Below are positions 44,193 to 53,497 of a stretch of 64,000 bases of DNA, piece by piece. Every line of letters begins with the position of its first letter. Positions within the stretch are counted from its first letter, which is position 1. Position numbers and translations under genes: made by a program. Under the pieces are notes generated by a model. That model was not told the DNA's origin. It made no database searches and saw nothing but the letters and a program-made list of their open reading frames with translations. The DNA comes from an uncultured bacterium (GTDB lineage: Bacteria; Pseudomonadota; Gammaproteobacteria; Burkholderiales; Burkholderiaceae_C), in the NCBI GenBank assembly GCA_903928495.1, contig CAIYQZ010000031.1:1-64000 (forward strand). Direction: 5' to 3'.

Positions 44193-47100
44193 TTATTCCG
44201 AGCGGTTGCGCCACTGGGTCAGCAGCGCGTTCCAGCGCTCGCGGGCGGCGCGAAGGTTGCGTTCCTTCACGTGGCCAAAACCTTTGATCGCATCCGGCAC
44301 TTGGGCCAATTCCAGCGCCAGGGCATGGTTCGTTGCGTTCAGCCCGGTCAGCAATTCGGTCACAGTGCTGCGGTAGTCGGCCACCAACTGGCGCTCGCTG
44401 CGGCGCTCCGCGGTGCGGCCGAACACATCGAAGGCAGTGCCGCGCAAGGCTTTGAGCGGGGCCAGCAGCTTGAACCCGGTGAGCATGGCGGGGCCATACT
44501 TTTGTTTGACCAGTTCGCCCTTGTCGTTGGTTTTCGCCAGCAGCGGCGGGGCCAGGTGGTAGTTGAGGCGGTAGCCGGGCTCGAACATGCTCTCCAGCTT
44601 GTCGTGAAAAGCCGCCTGTGTGTGCAGGCGGGCCACTTCGTATTCGTCTTTGTAGGCCATGAGTTTGGCCAGGTTGCGTGCCACGGTCTCGGTCAGGCTG
44701 GTTTTTCCCAGCGGCGCCTCTGCAACTTGAACCTGGGCCACCAGTTGCCGATAGCTGTCGGCGTAGGCCGCGTTCTGGTAGGCGGTCAACCATTCCACCC
44801 GGCGGGACACGATGTGTTCCAGCGTTTCGCGCTTGTGCAATGTCACGGTGTGGGTGGGGGCCAGCAGCCGTTGGACGGCAGGCCAGTCGTGTGCGGCCTG
44901 CCGGCCCCACTCGAACGCGACCTTGTTGGCATCCACCGCCACGGCATTGAGTTCGATGGCGCGCATCAACGCGGCGCGTGTGAGCGGAATCCAGCCCTTT
45001 TGCCAGGCGTAGCCCAGCACCATGGGGTTGACATACAGCGTGTCACCCATGAAGGCGCGGGCCATGGCTTCTGCGTTGAACAGGCCCAGGTCATTGGGTG
45101 CCACGGCCTGCGAGATGGCGGCCACGCAGCCATCGGACGGGTTGTCCCAGCTGCCGTTCTTCACAAACGCCGCCGTCGGAGCGCTGTGGCTGTTGAGCAC
45201 CACCCGCGTGCGCCCGGCTTGCAAGCGCAGCAGGGTGTCTTTGCTGGCCACCACCAGGGGGTCGCAGCCCAGCACCAGATCGGCGGCAGCCTGGCCCACT
45301 CGGGTGGTGTGGATGCTGCTTTGGTCGGGGCCAATGAGCACATGGCTCCAGGTGGCACCGCCTTTTTGTGCCAGGCCTGCCGCGTCTTGCGTGACGATGC
45401 CCTTACCTTCCATGTGCGCAGCCACGCCCAGCAGCTGCCCGATGGTGATCACCCCCGTGCCGCCAACACCGGCCACCACCATGCCGCAGACCTGTGTCAG
45501 AGGGGTTGCGGCAGGTTCCGGCAGTTGCGAGTGGGGAAACCCCACCCCCGCACCCGCAGAGGTTTTCTTTTTGGGCTTGCCCTGCACGGTGACAAAGCTC
45601 GGGCAAAAGCCTTTGACGCAGCTCAGGTCTTTGTTGCAGCTGCTCTGGTTGATGGTGCGCTTGCGGCCGAACTCGGTTTCCAGCGGCTCGATGCTCAGGC
45701 AGTTGCTTTGCACGCCGCAGTCGCCGCAGCCTTCGCACACGGCGTCGTTGATGACCACCGTGGTGTCGGGCGTGGCCAGGGTGCCGCGCTTGCGGCGGCG
45801 GCGTTTTTCGGTGGCGCAGGTCTGGTCATAAATAATGGCCGTGGTGCCCGTGATTTCCCGGTACTGGCGCTGCACGCGGTCGAGTTCGTCACGGTGGAAA
45901 ACTGTCACGCCCGGCTCCAGCGCCACGCCGTCGTATTTGTCGGGTTCGTCCGTGACGATGCACAGCGCTTTCACGCCTTCGGCGGTGAGGCTTTTCTGAA
46001 TCTGCAGCACCGAGTGGCCCTCGGCTCGTTCACCCACCTGCTGGCCGCCCGTCATGGCCACGGCATCGTTGTAGAGCAGCTTGTAGGTGATGTTCACCCC
46101 GGCGGCAATGCTCTGGCGAATGGCCAGCAGGCCGCTGTGGAAGTAGGTGCCGTCGCCCAGGTTGGCGAACATGTGGGTGTCGTTACAGAACGGCGCCTGG
46201 CCCACCCATGGCACGCCTTCGCCGCCCATCTGGGTGAAGCCCACGGTCGCGCGGTCCATCCAGATGGACATGTAATGGCAACCAATGCCCGCCATGGCAC
46301 GCGAGCCTTCCGGCACTTTGGTGCTGGTGTTGTGCGGGCAACCCGAGCAGAACCACGGCTGGCGCTCGGCACCGGTGGGCACGGCCAGTGTGGTCATGGC
46401 GCGGTCTTTGGCATCGAGCAGTGCCAGGTGCGCATCCATGCGGGCGGCCACGTCGTCGGGCACGCCCAGCTTTTTCAGGCGTTGCGCGATGGCGCGGGCG
46501 ATCAATGCGGGAGACAGATCTGCATTGGCGCGCAGCAGGGTGTTGCCGCTGGGGTTGGGCATGCTCCATTCCCCACCCGAAAAGTCGCCATCCACCTCGT
46601 TGAACTTGCCCAGGACCTGCGGCCGCACATCCGCTCTCCAGTTGTAGAGCTCTTCTTTCAATTGGTACTCGATGACCTGGCGCTTTTCTTCCACCACCAG
46701 GATTTCTCGCAGGCCGGTGGCGAACTCGCGGGTGGTTTGCGCCTCCAGCGGCCACACCACGCCCACTTTGTGCAGGCGCAGGCCCACGCGCTGGCAGGTG
46801 GCGGTGTCCAACCCCAGGTCGGCCAGGGCCTGGCGGGTGTCGTTGTAGGCCTTGCCGCTGGCCATGATGCCAAGGCGGTCCGCCGGACCTTCGATGACGT
46901 TGTGGTTCAGCCGGTTGGCCCGGATGTAGGCCAGTGCGGCGTACCACTTGTGGTCAAACAAGCGGGCTTCTTGGTCCAGCGGGTGGTCGGGCCATCGGAT
47001 GTGCACACCACCGGGCGGCATGGGGAAGTCTGGCAACGCGATCTGCACCCGTTCCGGCGAGACGTCGGCCGTGGCGCTGGACTCGACAATTTCCTGGATG

Positions 47101-47738
47101 GTTTTCATGCCCGCCCATACGCCGGCAAAGCGGCTCATGGCCAGCGCATGCAGGCCCAGATCCAGGATTTCCTGTACGTTGGACGGGAAAAACACCGGCA
47201 GGCCACAGGCCTTGAAGATGTGATCGCTCTGGTGCGCTGCGGTAGAGCTCTTGCTGATGTGGTCGTCGCCCGCCACCGCCAGCACGCCACCCCAGGGCGT
47301 GGTACCTGCCATGTTGGCGTGTTTGAACACGTCGCTGCAGCGGTCCACACCTGGCCCTTTGCCGTACCAGATGCCAAACACACCGTCGAACTTGTTGCTG
47401 CCAGGGGGCGCAAACCCCAGTTGCTGCGTGCCCCACAGCGCGGTGGCGGCCAGTTCTTCGTTCACGCCCGGCTGGAACACGATGTTCTGTGCCTTCAGGT
47501 GTGTTGCTGCCTTTTGTAGCGCCTGGTCATACCCACCCAATGGCGAGCCCCGGTAGCCGCTGATGAAGCCGCCGGTGTTTTTCCCTGCCAAGGCATCGCG
47601 CTGACGCTGAAGCATGGGGAGTTTCACCAGCGCTTGCACCCCGCTCATGAAGGCCCGCCCCCGTTCCAGGCTGTATTTGTCGTCCAGGCTCACAGAGGCC
47701 AGGGCTTGGCGCAGGTGTTCGGGCAGTGGGGCGTTCAT
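44193..47738 (-). CDS. Indolepyruvate:ferredoxin oxidoreductase, fused large form
   Basis: 1,181 residues, combining the alpha (IorA) and gamma (IorB) parts in one chain. It oxidatively decarboxylates aryl- or branched 2-oxo acids to acyl-CoA, passing electrons to ferredoxin. Visible: the N-terminal pyrimidine-binding half (SGYRGSPLGGYDQAL), the TPP-binding region (CSGCPHNTSTKVPEGSRAMA, NLGDGTYFHSG), iron-sulfur cysteines (CEGCGDCGVQSNC and CNKDLSCVKGFCPSF), then the gamma domain (VAGVGGTGVITIGQLLG). It is divergent from an Lrp/AsnC gene, its likely regulator, with a palindrome in the intergenic space. Confidence 0.93.
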   Translation of the reverse strand: MNAPLPEHLRQALASVSLDDKYSLERGRAFMSGVQALVKLPMLQRQRDALAGKNTGGFISGYRGSPLGGYDQALQKAATHLKAQNIVFQPGVNEELAATALWGTQQLGFAPPGSNKFDGVFGIWYGKGPGVDRCSDVFKHANMAGTTPWGGVLAVAGDDHISKSSTAAHQSDHIFKACGLPVFFPSNVQEILDLGLHALAMSRFAGVWAGMKTIQEIVESSATADVSPERVQIALPDFPMPPGGVHIRWPDHPLDQEARLFDHKWYAALAYIRANRLNHNVIEGPADRLGIMASGKAYNDTRQALADLGLDTATCQRVGLRLHKVGVVWPLEAQTTREFATGLREILVVEEKRQVIEYQLKEELYNWRADVRPQVLGKFNEVDGDFSGGEWSMPNPSGNTLLRANADLSPALIARAIAQRLKKLGVPDDVAARMDAHLALLDAKDRAMTTLAVPTGAERQPWFCSGCPHNTSTKVPEGSRAMAGIGCHYMSIWMDRATVGFTQMGGEGVPWVGQAPFCNDTHMFANLGDGTYFHSGLLAIRQSIAAGVNITYKLLYNDAVAMTGGQQVGERAEGHSVLQIQKSLTAEGVKALCIVTDEPDKYDGVALEPGVTVFHRDELDRVQRQYREITGTTAIIYDQTCATEKRRRRKRGTLATPDTTVVINDAVCEGCGDCGVQSNCLSIEPLETEFGRKRTINQSSCNKDLSCVKGFCPSFVTVQGKPKKKTSAGAGVGFPHSQLPEPAATPLTQVCGMVVAGVGGTGVITIGQLLGVAAHMEGKGIVTQDAAGLAQKGGATWSHVLIGPDQSSIHTTRVGQAAADLVLGCDPLVVASKDTLLRLQAGRTRVVLNSHSAPTAAFVKNGSWDNPSDGCVAAISQAVAPNDLGLFNAEAMARAFMGDTLYVNPMVLGYAWQKGWIPLTRAALMRAIELNAVAVDANKVAFEWGRQAAHDWPAVQRLLAPTHTVTLHKRETLEHIVSRRVEWLTAYQNAAYADSYRQLVAQVQVAEAPLGKTSLTETVARNLAKLMAYKDEYEVARLHTQAAFHDKLESMFEPGYRLNYHLAPPLLAKTNDKGELVKQKYGPAMLTGFKLLAPLKALRGTAFDVFGRTAERRSERQLVADYRSTVTELLTGLNATNHALALELAQVPDAIKGFGHVKERNLRAARERWNALLTQWRNRSE

Positions 47739-47820
47739 GGGTGTCTCCTTGGTCTGGGGCGAAAGTGTAGGGTGAAGGCTGCGACAGGTGTTTGCGTTTC
47801 ATGCCCAAAAAATACCCCTC

Positions 47821-47839
47821 GGCGAAAGAAGCTTTCGCC
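47821..47839. promoter_or_regulatory. Palindrome between the oxidoreductase and lrp-like genes
   Basis: GGCGAAAG-AAG-CTTTCGCC has 8-bp arms and a 3-base centre, ending 11 bases before the lrp-like ATG. It is directly followed by CATAAT, a possible -10 element that would give a very short or absent leader; no ribosome-binding site is seen. It is a likely operator for the Lrp-type regulator. Confidence 0.5.
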
Positions 47840-47850
47840 ATAATCAGTTC

Positions 47851-48348
47851 ATGGAAACACTTGATAAGTTTGACCTCGCCATCCTGCAAGAATTGCAGCA
47901 GGACGGACGCCTGACCAATGCCGAGCTGGCCAGCCGGGTGGGCTTGTCGGCGGCCCCGTGTTGGCGCCGTGTGCGTGCATTGGAGGAAGCTGGTTTCATC
48001 CTGGGTTACCGCGCCGAGCTCGACCGCCGGAAAATGGGTCTGGGCGTGCTGGCCTTTGTGCGTGTGGATGCCGAGCGAAACACCGGAGACGCCACCCGCC
48101 AACTGGAAGAGGCCATCCGGCGGTTGCCCGAGGTGATTTCCTGCCACTACATCAGCGGCAATGGCACGTTTGAATTGCAAGTGGTGGCGCAAGACCTGGA
48201 CGGTTTTTCGCGCTTTGCCCTCCAGAGCCTCATCAACCTGCCCAACGTGAAAGACCTGCACACCAGCTTTTCGTTGGGTGAGGTGAAGGCCGCAGGCCCG
48301 CTGCCGCTGGGACATTTGGTGCGGTTGCAGCGTTCAACGGCAGGTTGA
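47851..48348 (+). CDS. Lrp/AsnC-family transcriptional regulator
   Basis: 165 residues. An N-terminal helix-turn-helix (KFDLAILQELQQDGRLTNAELASRVGLSAAPCWRRVRALEEAG) is followed by the RAM ligand-binding domain (VISCHYISGNGTFELQVVAQD). Such proteins sense amino acids and regulate their metabolism. It is divergent from the indolepyruvate oxidoreductase gene and probably controls it and itself. The start at 47851 is where the family begins; the frame is open slightly upstream across the palindrome. Confidence 0.93.
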   Translation: METLDKFDLAILQELQQDGRLTNAELASRVGLSAAPCWRRVRALEEAGFILGYRAELDRRKMGLGVLAFVRVDAERNTGDATRQLEEAIRRLPEVISCHYISGNGTFELQVVAQDLDGFSRFALQSLINLPNVKDLHTSFSLGEVKAAGPLPLGHLVRLQRSTAG

Positions 48349-48523
48349 CGGTCATGCGTGCGGCGGGTGCGCTGCCGCAGGTGTTCATCCACGGACACGT
48401 CGGGTGTTCCTGTCAATCCAGCGCTGGTTCGGACCACCATTTGCGTCGCCATGCGTAGGCGTTACAGTCTTGGGCAATGTCCGCTCGTTGCTGCAACCTC
48501 ACCACACACGTACCCCCTGTTTC

Positions 48524-51508
48524 ATGCGACTGACTGTCCTGGCCCCACCTGTGCTGGTGGCCATCGCTTATGTGTTCACCGGGTGGCTGTCGCTCAAGAT
48601 GGCTTTGCCGCCCTATTTTGTGTCGCTGGTCTTCGTGCCCGCGGGCATCGCACTGGGCGCAGCTTTGGTGTTTGGTTGGCCCGCGCTGGTGGGTGTTGCG
48701 TTGGGTTCGTTCGGTGTTCAGTGGCTGGCCAGTGGCATGGCGGGTGTGACCGAGTTGCCTTGGACGCTCTTGGTCTCGCCCATCGGGGCGGCAGTGCAGG
48801 CCGGTGCCACCGCGTGGGCTGTGCGGCATTGGGTTGGCTACCCGGGCGAATTTGACAACGCACGGCGCACCATGCTGTTTTTGCTGGTGCTGGTGCCAGC
48901 CGGGCAATTGCTCAATGCCACGCTTTCTGTGCCAGCCCTGGTGTACGGTGGGGTGATTCCTCAGGCGGATGCCTGGTTCAGTTGGTGGACCTGGTGGCAA
49001 GGCGACACCCTGGGGGCCCTGCTGTTCACCCCTTTGATGCTGGCGGCTTTTGGACAACCCTCTCAGGCCTGGAGGCCTCGCCTGAAAACCGTGGCACTGC
49101 CAATGCTGGCCGCCTTGGTGGTGGTCGGCACGGCGTTTTTCCAAATCCAGCGGGCAGAACAGGACAACCTCAGTCAGCGGTTCGAGCAGGAATCCGGTTT
49201 GATGACCGAGCGCTTGCAGCGCCGCCTGAACGCCCAGACCGATGCCGTGATGGCCGTCACCCGCCTCATGGAACTGGTGGGCGGCAGCGACCCTGAAGAA
49301 TTCCGACTGGCCACCAGCATCTGGTTGCAACGCTACGACGGGACGCAGAATTTTGGCTGGAGTCCGTGGTTGCGGCATGCCGATCGTGCGCGGTTCGAGC
49401 AATCGGCCACCGAGGCACTGGGCGAACCTTATGTGCTCAAAAGCCGGCGCGTCACCGGGGAAACGTTTCTGGCACCGCCCTCCGAACGCTACTTGCCGAT
49501 TCGGTTCGTGGAGCCTCTGGAAACCAACCGCTCGGTCCTGGGGCTCAACATCCTGTCCCTGCCTGCCACGGCCGACGCCGCCAACCGGGCCATGGCATCG
49601 CGGATGCCGCAGGTGACCGACCCCATCCGTCTGGTGCAGGAAACCAAGGAACAGCGGGGCGTGGTGCTGTACCAGGCGGCTCGTTATCCGCAAGTCAGCA
49701 GCATGCCCTTGTCGCCCACGCCGTTGATGGGACTGGTGTCCGCCGTGTTCCGCATGGACGATGTGCTGGCCTCGGCACTGGAGGGCAATGAGCCGTCCTA
49801 CCTCGCTTTGTGTCTTCTCGATCCATCGGCCACCCTGCAAAACCAGCGTTTGGCGGGCGCGGAAGGCTGCAGCGGCCTGGATGCCAAGAATTCGCGATTC
49901 TTCAGCTCCAAACCGGTGGAGTTCGGTGGTCGCACCTGGCTGTTCCAGGTGGCGTCCGGCCCCGTGTTCGAGAGTCGCTCCCGCAGCTGGACGGCGTGGG
50001 GCGTGCTGACGGTCAGCCTGGTGGCTGTGGCAATGCTGGGCATGTTCCTGCTGGTGTTCACCGGGCAGGCCCGGCGCACCGAGCGCCTGGTGGACGAGCG
50101 CACCGCCGAACTGGCACGCAGCAACGCAGTGCTGCAGGAACTGGCTCACTTCGATCCCCTGACCGGGCTGGCCAACCGCACGCACTGGATGCAGGAAGCC
50201 CGGGCTGCCGTGGAGGCCGCCCGTGCCGATGGGGACCGCCTGGCGGTGCTGTTTGTTGACCTGGACAACTTCAAGGACGTCAACGATGCCATGGGCCACA
50301 GTGTGGGTGACCTGCTGCTGAAGGCCGTGGCCGCCCGCCTCAAGAGCTGCCTGCGGTCGCGCGACTTGCTGGCCCGCCAAGGCGGTGATGAATTTGTGGT
50401 GCTGCTGCGCTGGCTCAAAACACGCGACGCCGCTGCTGCCGTGGCGGCCAAAATGGTGGACGTGTTGACCGAGCCCTTCAACCTGCATGGTCAGGAGGTT
50501 CGCGTGTCGGCCAGTGTGGGCATGGACTGGTTCGAGGGCGGCCAGGACATCGACATCGAAACACTGCTTCGCCACGCCGACATGGCCATGTACATGGCCA
50601 AAACCGCAGGGCGCAACGGCTGGCGCAGCTTCCTGCCCGAAATGGACCAGTCGGTGTCGCAGCGCCTCATGGTGGAAAGCGGCTTGCGCCGTGCCCTCGC
50701 GGAGAACGAGCTGGTGCTGCACTACCAGCCGCAAGTCGACGCCCGCACCGGACAGCTCATGGGTGTAGAGGCGCTGGTGCGCTGGCAGCACCCTGAACTG
50801 GGCCTGCTCATGCCCGACCGTTTTGTGCCGAATGCCGAGAGCAGTGGTCAGATCGAAGCCGTGGGCTCATGGGTCCTGCGCACCGCCTGTCGCCAGTTGC
50901 GCGACTGGGAGGCCAAGGGCCTGGGGGGGCTTGACATGGCCGTCAACGTGTCGGCGGTGGAGTTCAGCCGCCCCGGATTCATCGGGCGTGTGCGCGAGGT
51001 ACTGGAGGCCACCGGTATGGATCCGCACCGCCTGGAGCTGGAAATCACCGAGACCGCGCTGATGCAGGCCTTGCCCGAGCTGGTGGCCCGCCTGGGCGAC
51101 ATTTCAGCCATGGGCGTGCGCCTGGCGCTGGACGACTTTGGTACCGGTTATTCCAGTCTGGGTTACCTCAAGCGGCTGCCGTTGCACCGCGTGAAGATCG
51201 ACCGTTCGTTCGTGAACGACCTGCCCGACGACAAGGAAGATGCAGCCATTGTCCGAGCCACCCTGTCCATGGCCCATGCCCTGGGGCTGGAGGTGGTGGC
51301 TGAAGGGGTGGAGTTGGCCGAGCAGCGCGACTTCCTGCGTGCTGCAGGCTGTGACCAGTTGCAGGGCTGGCTGGTCTCGCGGCCCATGGCCGCAGCGGCG
51401 TTTGAAATCTGGCGCCAGCAGCGCGTGGGGCCTGACGGTGTGGTACTCAGCGTGGGACCAACGGTGTCTGGCGCGGCCACAGGGCCCACAGCTGCAGGGG
51501 CTGCTTGA
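48524..51508 (+). CDS. MASE1-CHASE-GGDEF-EAL c-di-GMP enzyme
   Basis: 994 residues. An N-terminal MASE1 domain with about eight helices (1-205) is followed by a periplasmic CHASE-like domain (about 215-490; LMELVGGSDPEEF, FGWSPWLRHAD), another helix, and then a GGDEF domain with intact RQGGDEFVVLL and the inhibitory RxxD site (RSRD, five residues before GGDEF). The EAL domain is complete (GVEALVRWQHP, LEITETALM, DDFGTGYSSLGYL). It can probably both make and break c-di-GMP. Its 3' end overlaps the convergent mltA gene by 62 bases. Confidence 0.92.
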   Translation: MRLTVLAPPVLVAIAYVFTGWLSLKMALPPYFVSLVFVPAGIALGAALVFGWPALVGVALGSFGVQWLASGMAGVTELPWTLLVSPIGAAVQAGATAWAVRHWVGYPGEFDNARRTMLFLLVLVPAGQLLNATLSVPALVYGGVIPQADAWFSWWTWWQGDTLGALLFTPLMLAAFGQPSQAWRPRLKTVALPMLAALVVVGTAFFQIQRAEQDNLSQRFEQESGLMTERLQRRLNAQTDAVMAVTRLMELVGGSDPEEFRLATSIWLQRYDGTQNFGWSPWLRHADRARFEQSATEALGEPYVLKSRRVTGETFLAPPSERYLPIRFVEPLETNRSVLGLNILSLPATADAANRAMASRMPQVTDPIRLVQETKEQRGVVLYQAARYPQVSSMPLSPTPLMGLVSAVFRMDDVLASALEGNEPSYLALCLLDPSATLQNQRLAGAEGCSGLDAKNSRFFSSKPVEFGGRTWLFQVASGPVFESRSRSWTAWGVLTVSLVAVAMLGMFLLVFTGQARRTERLVDERTAELARSNAVLQELAHFDPLTGLANRTHWMQEARAAVEAARADGDRLAVLFVDLDNFKDVNDAMGHSVGDLLLKAVAARLKSCLRSRDLLARQGGDEFVVLLRWLKTRDAAAAVAAKMVDVLTEPFNLHGQEVRVSASVGMDWFEGGQDIDIETLLRHADMAMYMAKTAGRNGWRSFLPEMDQSVSQRLMVESGLRRALAENELVLHYQPQVDARTGQLMGVEALVRWQHPELGLLMPDRFVPNAESSGQIEAVGSWVLRTACRQLRDWEAKGLGGLDMAVNVSAVEFSRPGFIGRVREVLEATGMDPHRLELEITETALMQALPELVARLGDISAMGVRLALDDFGTGYSSLGYLKRLPLHRVKIDRSFVNDLPDDKEDAAIVRATLSMAHALGLEVVAEGVELAEQRDFLRAAGCDQLQGWLVSRPMAAAAFEIWRQQRVGPDGVVLSVGPTVSGAATGPTAAGAA

Positions 51509-52664
51509 TGCCCCCGGCCAGCGTGCCTGCTTCCTGACCCCAGCCCGCGAAGTAGTCTGCGCGCACGGCACCCACGATGGCGCCTCCTGTGTCCTGCGCC
51601 AGCACCAGCCGGTTCAGTGCCACCGATGGCCCTGGCGTGGACAGCCACACCGGCGTGCCGTAAGGAATGCTGCCCGCGTCCACCGCAATGGAGCGCCCCG
51701 GGGTGAGGGGTACGCCCTGAGCCCCTCGGGGGCCGAACTGGGCGTCCAGGCCCGTCAGCGGTTCTTCCCTGAAAAACACGGTGCGCGGGTTGGACCAGAG
51801 CATGTCGTTGACGCGCTGCGGGTTCTGTGCTGCCCAGGCTTTGATCGCCGGCCATGACGCATCGCGCACGGCGCGCTGGTCCAGCAGCCAGCGGCCCACG
51901 CTCTGGTAGGTGTGGCCGTTGTGTGCCGCGAATGCCAGGCGAACGGTGCGCTCGCTGCCGTCCGGCTCGGTCACCACCACCCGGCCCGAGCCCTGTATCT
52001 GCAGGATCAGTGCGTCAATCGGGTCGGACAACCAGACAATTTCCCGCCCCTGCAGCGCGGCCTGCGCTTCGGGCAGGGTGTCGATGGCCTGGCGGCTGTG
52101 CCAGGGCTGGCGGCCATCCACCCCGGCGGGTGGTGCGTGCAGCGGCACGGTGTGGGTGGCGCTGCGCACGCGGCTGGCCGACAGCACGGGCTCGTAATAG
52201 CCGGTCAGCAGACCCGCAGGTGTGCTGCCATCCGGGGCCAGCACGCGGTAGGGCTGCAGGTGGTTGAACATCCAGCGCCAGCGATCTGCATCGGTGGACA
52301 GCGACAGCGGTCGAACGTCTCGGCACAAGGCGGTCCAGGTGGGCCCGGGGCGCTCGCAACTTCGCAGCCAGGCGTTCCAGGCTTCGTGCAGGTTGTCTTG
52401 TGTCACGCCCGGCAGGTCGGCCCAGCGGGCGGGTGCCCAGGTGCTGGCGCTGCGAGCCACGACGGGGGGCATGGGGCCGGCATCGGCCTGAGACAGGGCC
52501 AGGGCCAGTTCGACTGGCAGGGGCTCAGCGACCGGGACCGGGCTTGGCTGGGGCATTGCCACCGGCGCGGGTGGGGCCACCGGTGGGGGCAGAGACGAAC
52601 AGGCGGTCAGCGTTCCTACAATGGCAACCCCTGCCCAGCGACCCACGAAAGCCCCTGTTGCCAT
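51447..52664 (-). CDS. mltA: Membrane-bound lytic murein transglycosylase A
   Basis: 405 residues from 52664. A lipobox (VGTLTAC) near residue 22 is followed by a Pro-rich linker and the MltA domain: LLTGYYEPVLSASR, LSDPIDALILQIQGSGRV, VFFREEPLTG, and the C-terminal 3D domain with GSIPYGTPVWL and AQDTGGAIVGAVRADYFAGWG, which carries the catalytic Asp. It cleaves glycan strands to 1,6-anhydro products at the outer membrane. Upstream ATGs at 52703 and 52715 are possible. The chosen start overlaps head-to-head with that of the small plus-strand gene. Its 3' end overlaps the convergent GGDEF-EAL gene. Confidence 0.92.
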   Translation of the reverse strand: MATGAFVGRWAGVAIVGTLTACSSLPPPVAPPAPVAMPQPSPVPVAEPLPVELALALSQADAGPMPPVVARSASTWAPARWADLPGVTQDNLHEAWNAWLRSCERPGPTWTALCRDVRPLSLSTDADRWRWMFNHLQPYRVLAPDGSTPAGLLTGYYEPVLSASRVRSATHTVPLHAPPAGVDGRQPWHSRQAIDTLPEAQAALQGREIVWLSDPIDALILQIQGSGRVVVTEPDGSERTVRLAFAAHNGHTYQSVGRWLLDQRAVRDASWPAIKAWAAQNPQRVNDMLWSNPRTVFFREEPLTGLDAQFGPRGAQGVPLTPGRSIAVDAGSIPYGTPVWLSTPGPSVALNRLVLAQDTGGAIVGAVRADYFAGWGQEAGTLAGGIKQPLQLWALWPRQTPLVPR

Positions 52665-52803
52665 GACCCTGCTGCTGCTCGAAGCCTTAGGCGCCTTGAT
52701 CATTCTGGTGCTCATCGTGTGGTGGACGATGTTCTCGGGTCGTCCCAACGGAGAATTGCCACCTGACGAGACGGCAGACAAGGTCGATCGCGAAAAAAAG
52801 TGA
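52663..52803 (+). CDS. Small single-span membrane protein
   Basis: 46 residues: one hydrophobic helix (MTLLLLEALGALIILVLIVW) ending in WTMFSGRPNG, then an acidic/basic tail. I do not know its function. The hydrophobic pattern and aromatic boundary look real rather than a shadow. Its ATG shares bases with the mltA start on the other strand, and neither has a strong ribosome-binding site. A longer start at 52621 is possible. Confidence 0.5.
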   Translation: MTLLLLEALGALIILVLIVWWTMFSGRPNGELPPDETADKVDREKK

Positions 52804-52806
52804 ATC

Positions 52807-52851
52807 AAAATGGCCTCTGGCGCTTGATGGTATTGGATTTGTAGCTATTCA
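52807..52851 (+). repeat. Dispersed 45-bp repeat, copy F
   Basis: It reads AAAATGGCCTCTGGCGCTTG then ATGGTATTGGATTTGTAGCTATTCA. Its right end supplies the TGA stop of the response-regulator gene on the minus strand. It is the best match to copy A. Confidence 0.8.
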
Positions 52852-53487
52852 AGTTTCAAGCTTCCGCAAGATGTTGGCCAGCTCCACAGCTGATTTCACG
52901 CCCATTTTGTCGAACACGCGGGCGCGGTGCACCTCCACCGTGCGCACGCTGATGGCCAGCTGATCGGCCACCAGTTTGTTGGGCAGACCTTCAATCACGC
53001 GCAGCATCACGTCGTGCTCGCGCTCGGTCAACTGAGCCAGCCGTTGTTGCAGCGTTTGCTGGCTGGCCCGTTGTTGCACGTGTTGGGCCGACATGGCCAA
53101 AGCTTGTTCCACTCTGTCTACCAGCGCGTTGTCAGAAAACGGTTTTTCGCAGAAATCGAACGCACCGCGCTTGACGGCGTCCACCGCAGTGGCCACATCG
53201 GCATGGCCTGACAGAAAAATGACCGGAATCACACCCGCCCAGGGCAGCGTCTGCAATTGCTCGAACAGTGCCAGGCCACTCATGCCAGGCATGCGGACGT
53301 CCAGCAGCAGGCAGCACGCATGGTCAGGTGGCGTGCGCCAGCAGGGTTCGGCCAGAAACGCCTCGGCACTGGAAAACGTGTCACTCAGCAGCCGCCGGGT
53401 GCGCAGCAGCCAAGAGAGCGCGTCGCGCACGCCCGCGTCGTCGTCCACGATGAATACTTTGTGGTGTTGCAGCAGTTCGGGTGTCAT
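52849..53487 (-). CDS. FixJ/DctR-type response regulator
   Basis: 212 residues: receiver domain with phospho-Asp63 (LLLDVRMPGMSG) and EKPFSD, then a LuxR-type helix-turn-helix (LTEREHDVMLRVIEGLPNKLVADQLAISVRTVEVHRARVFDKMG). It follows its kinase gene by 10 bases. Family members with this kinase type (DctSR, TtrSR) control uptake of C4-dicarboxylates or electron acceptors; no such target lies in the window. Confidence 0.93.
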   Translation of the reverse strand: MTPELLQHHKVFIVDDDAGVRDALSWLLRTRRLLSDTFSSAEAFLAEPCWRTPPDHACCLLLDVRMPGMSGLALFEQLQTLPWAGVIPVIFLSGHADVATAVDAVKRGAFDFCEKPFSDNALVDRVEQALAMSAQHVQQRASQQTLQQRLAQLTEREHDVMLRVIEGLPNKLVADQLAISVRTVEVHRARVFDKMGVKSAVELANILRKLET

Positions 53488-53497
53488 GCAGTGAACC

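Noticed and set aside
44271-47519. 1,082-codon plus-strand frame opposite the indolepyruvate oxidoreductase
   Set aside because: Gly/His/Gln/Val-rich with no family motif; a typical antisense shadow of a high-GC gene.
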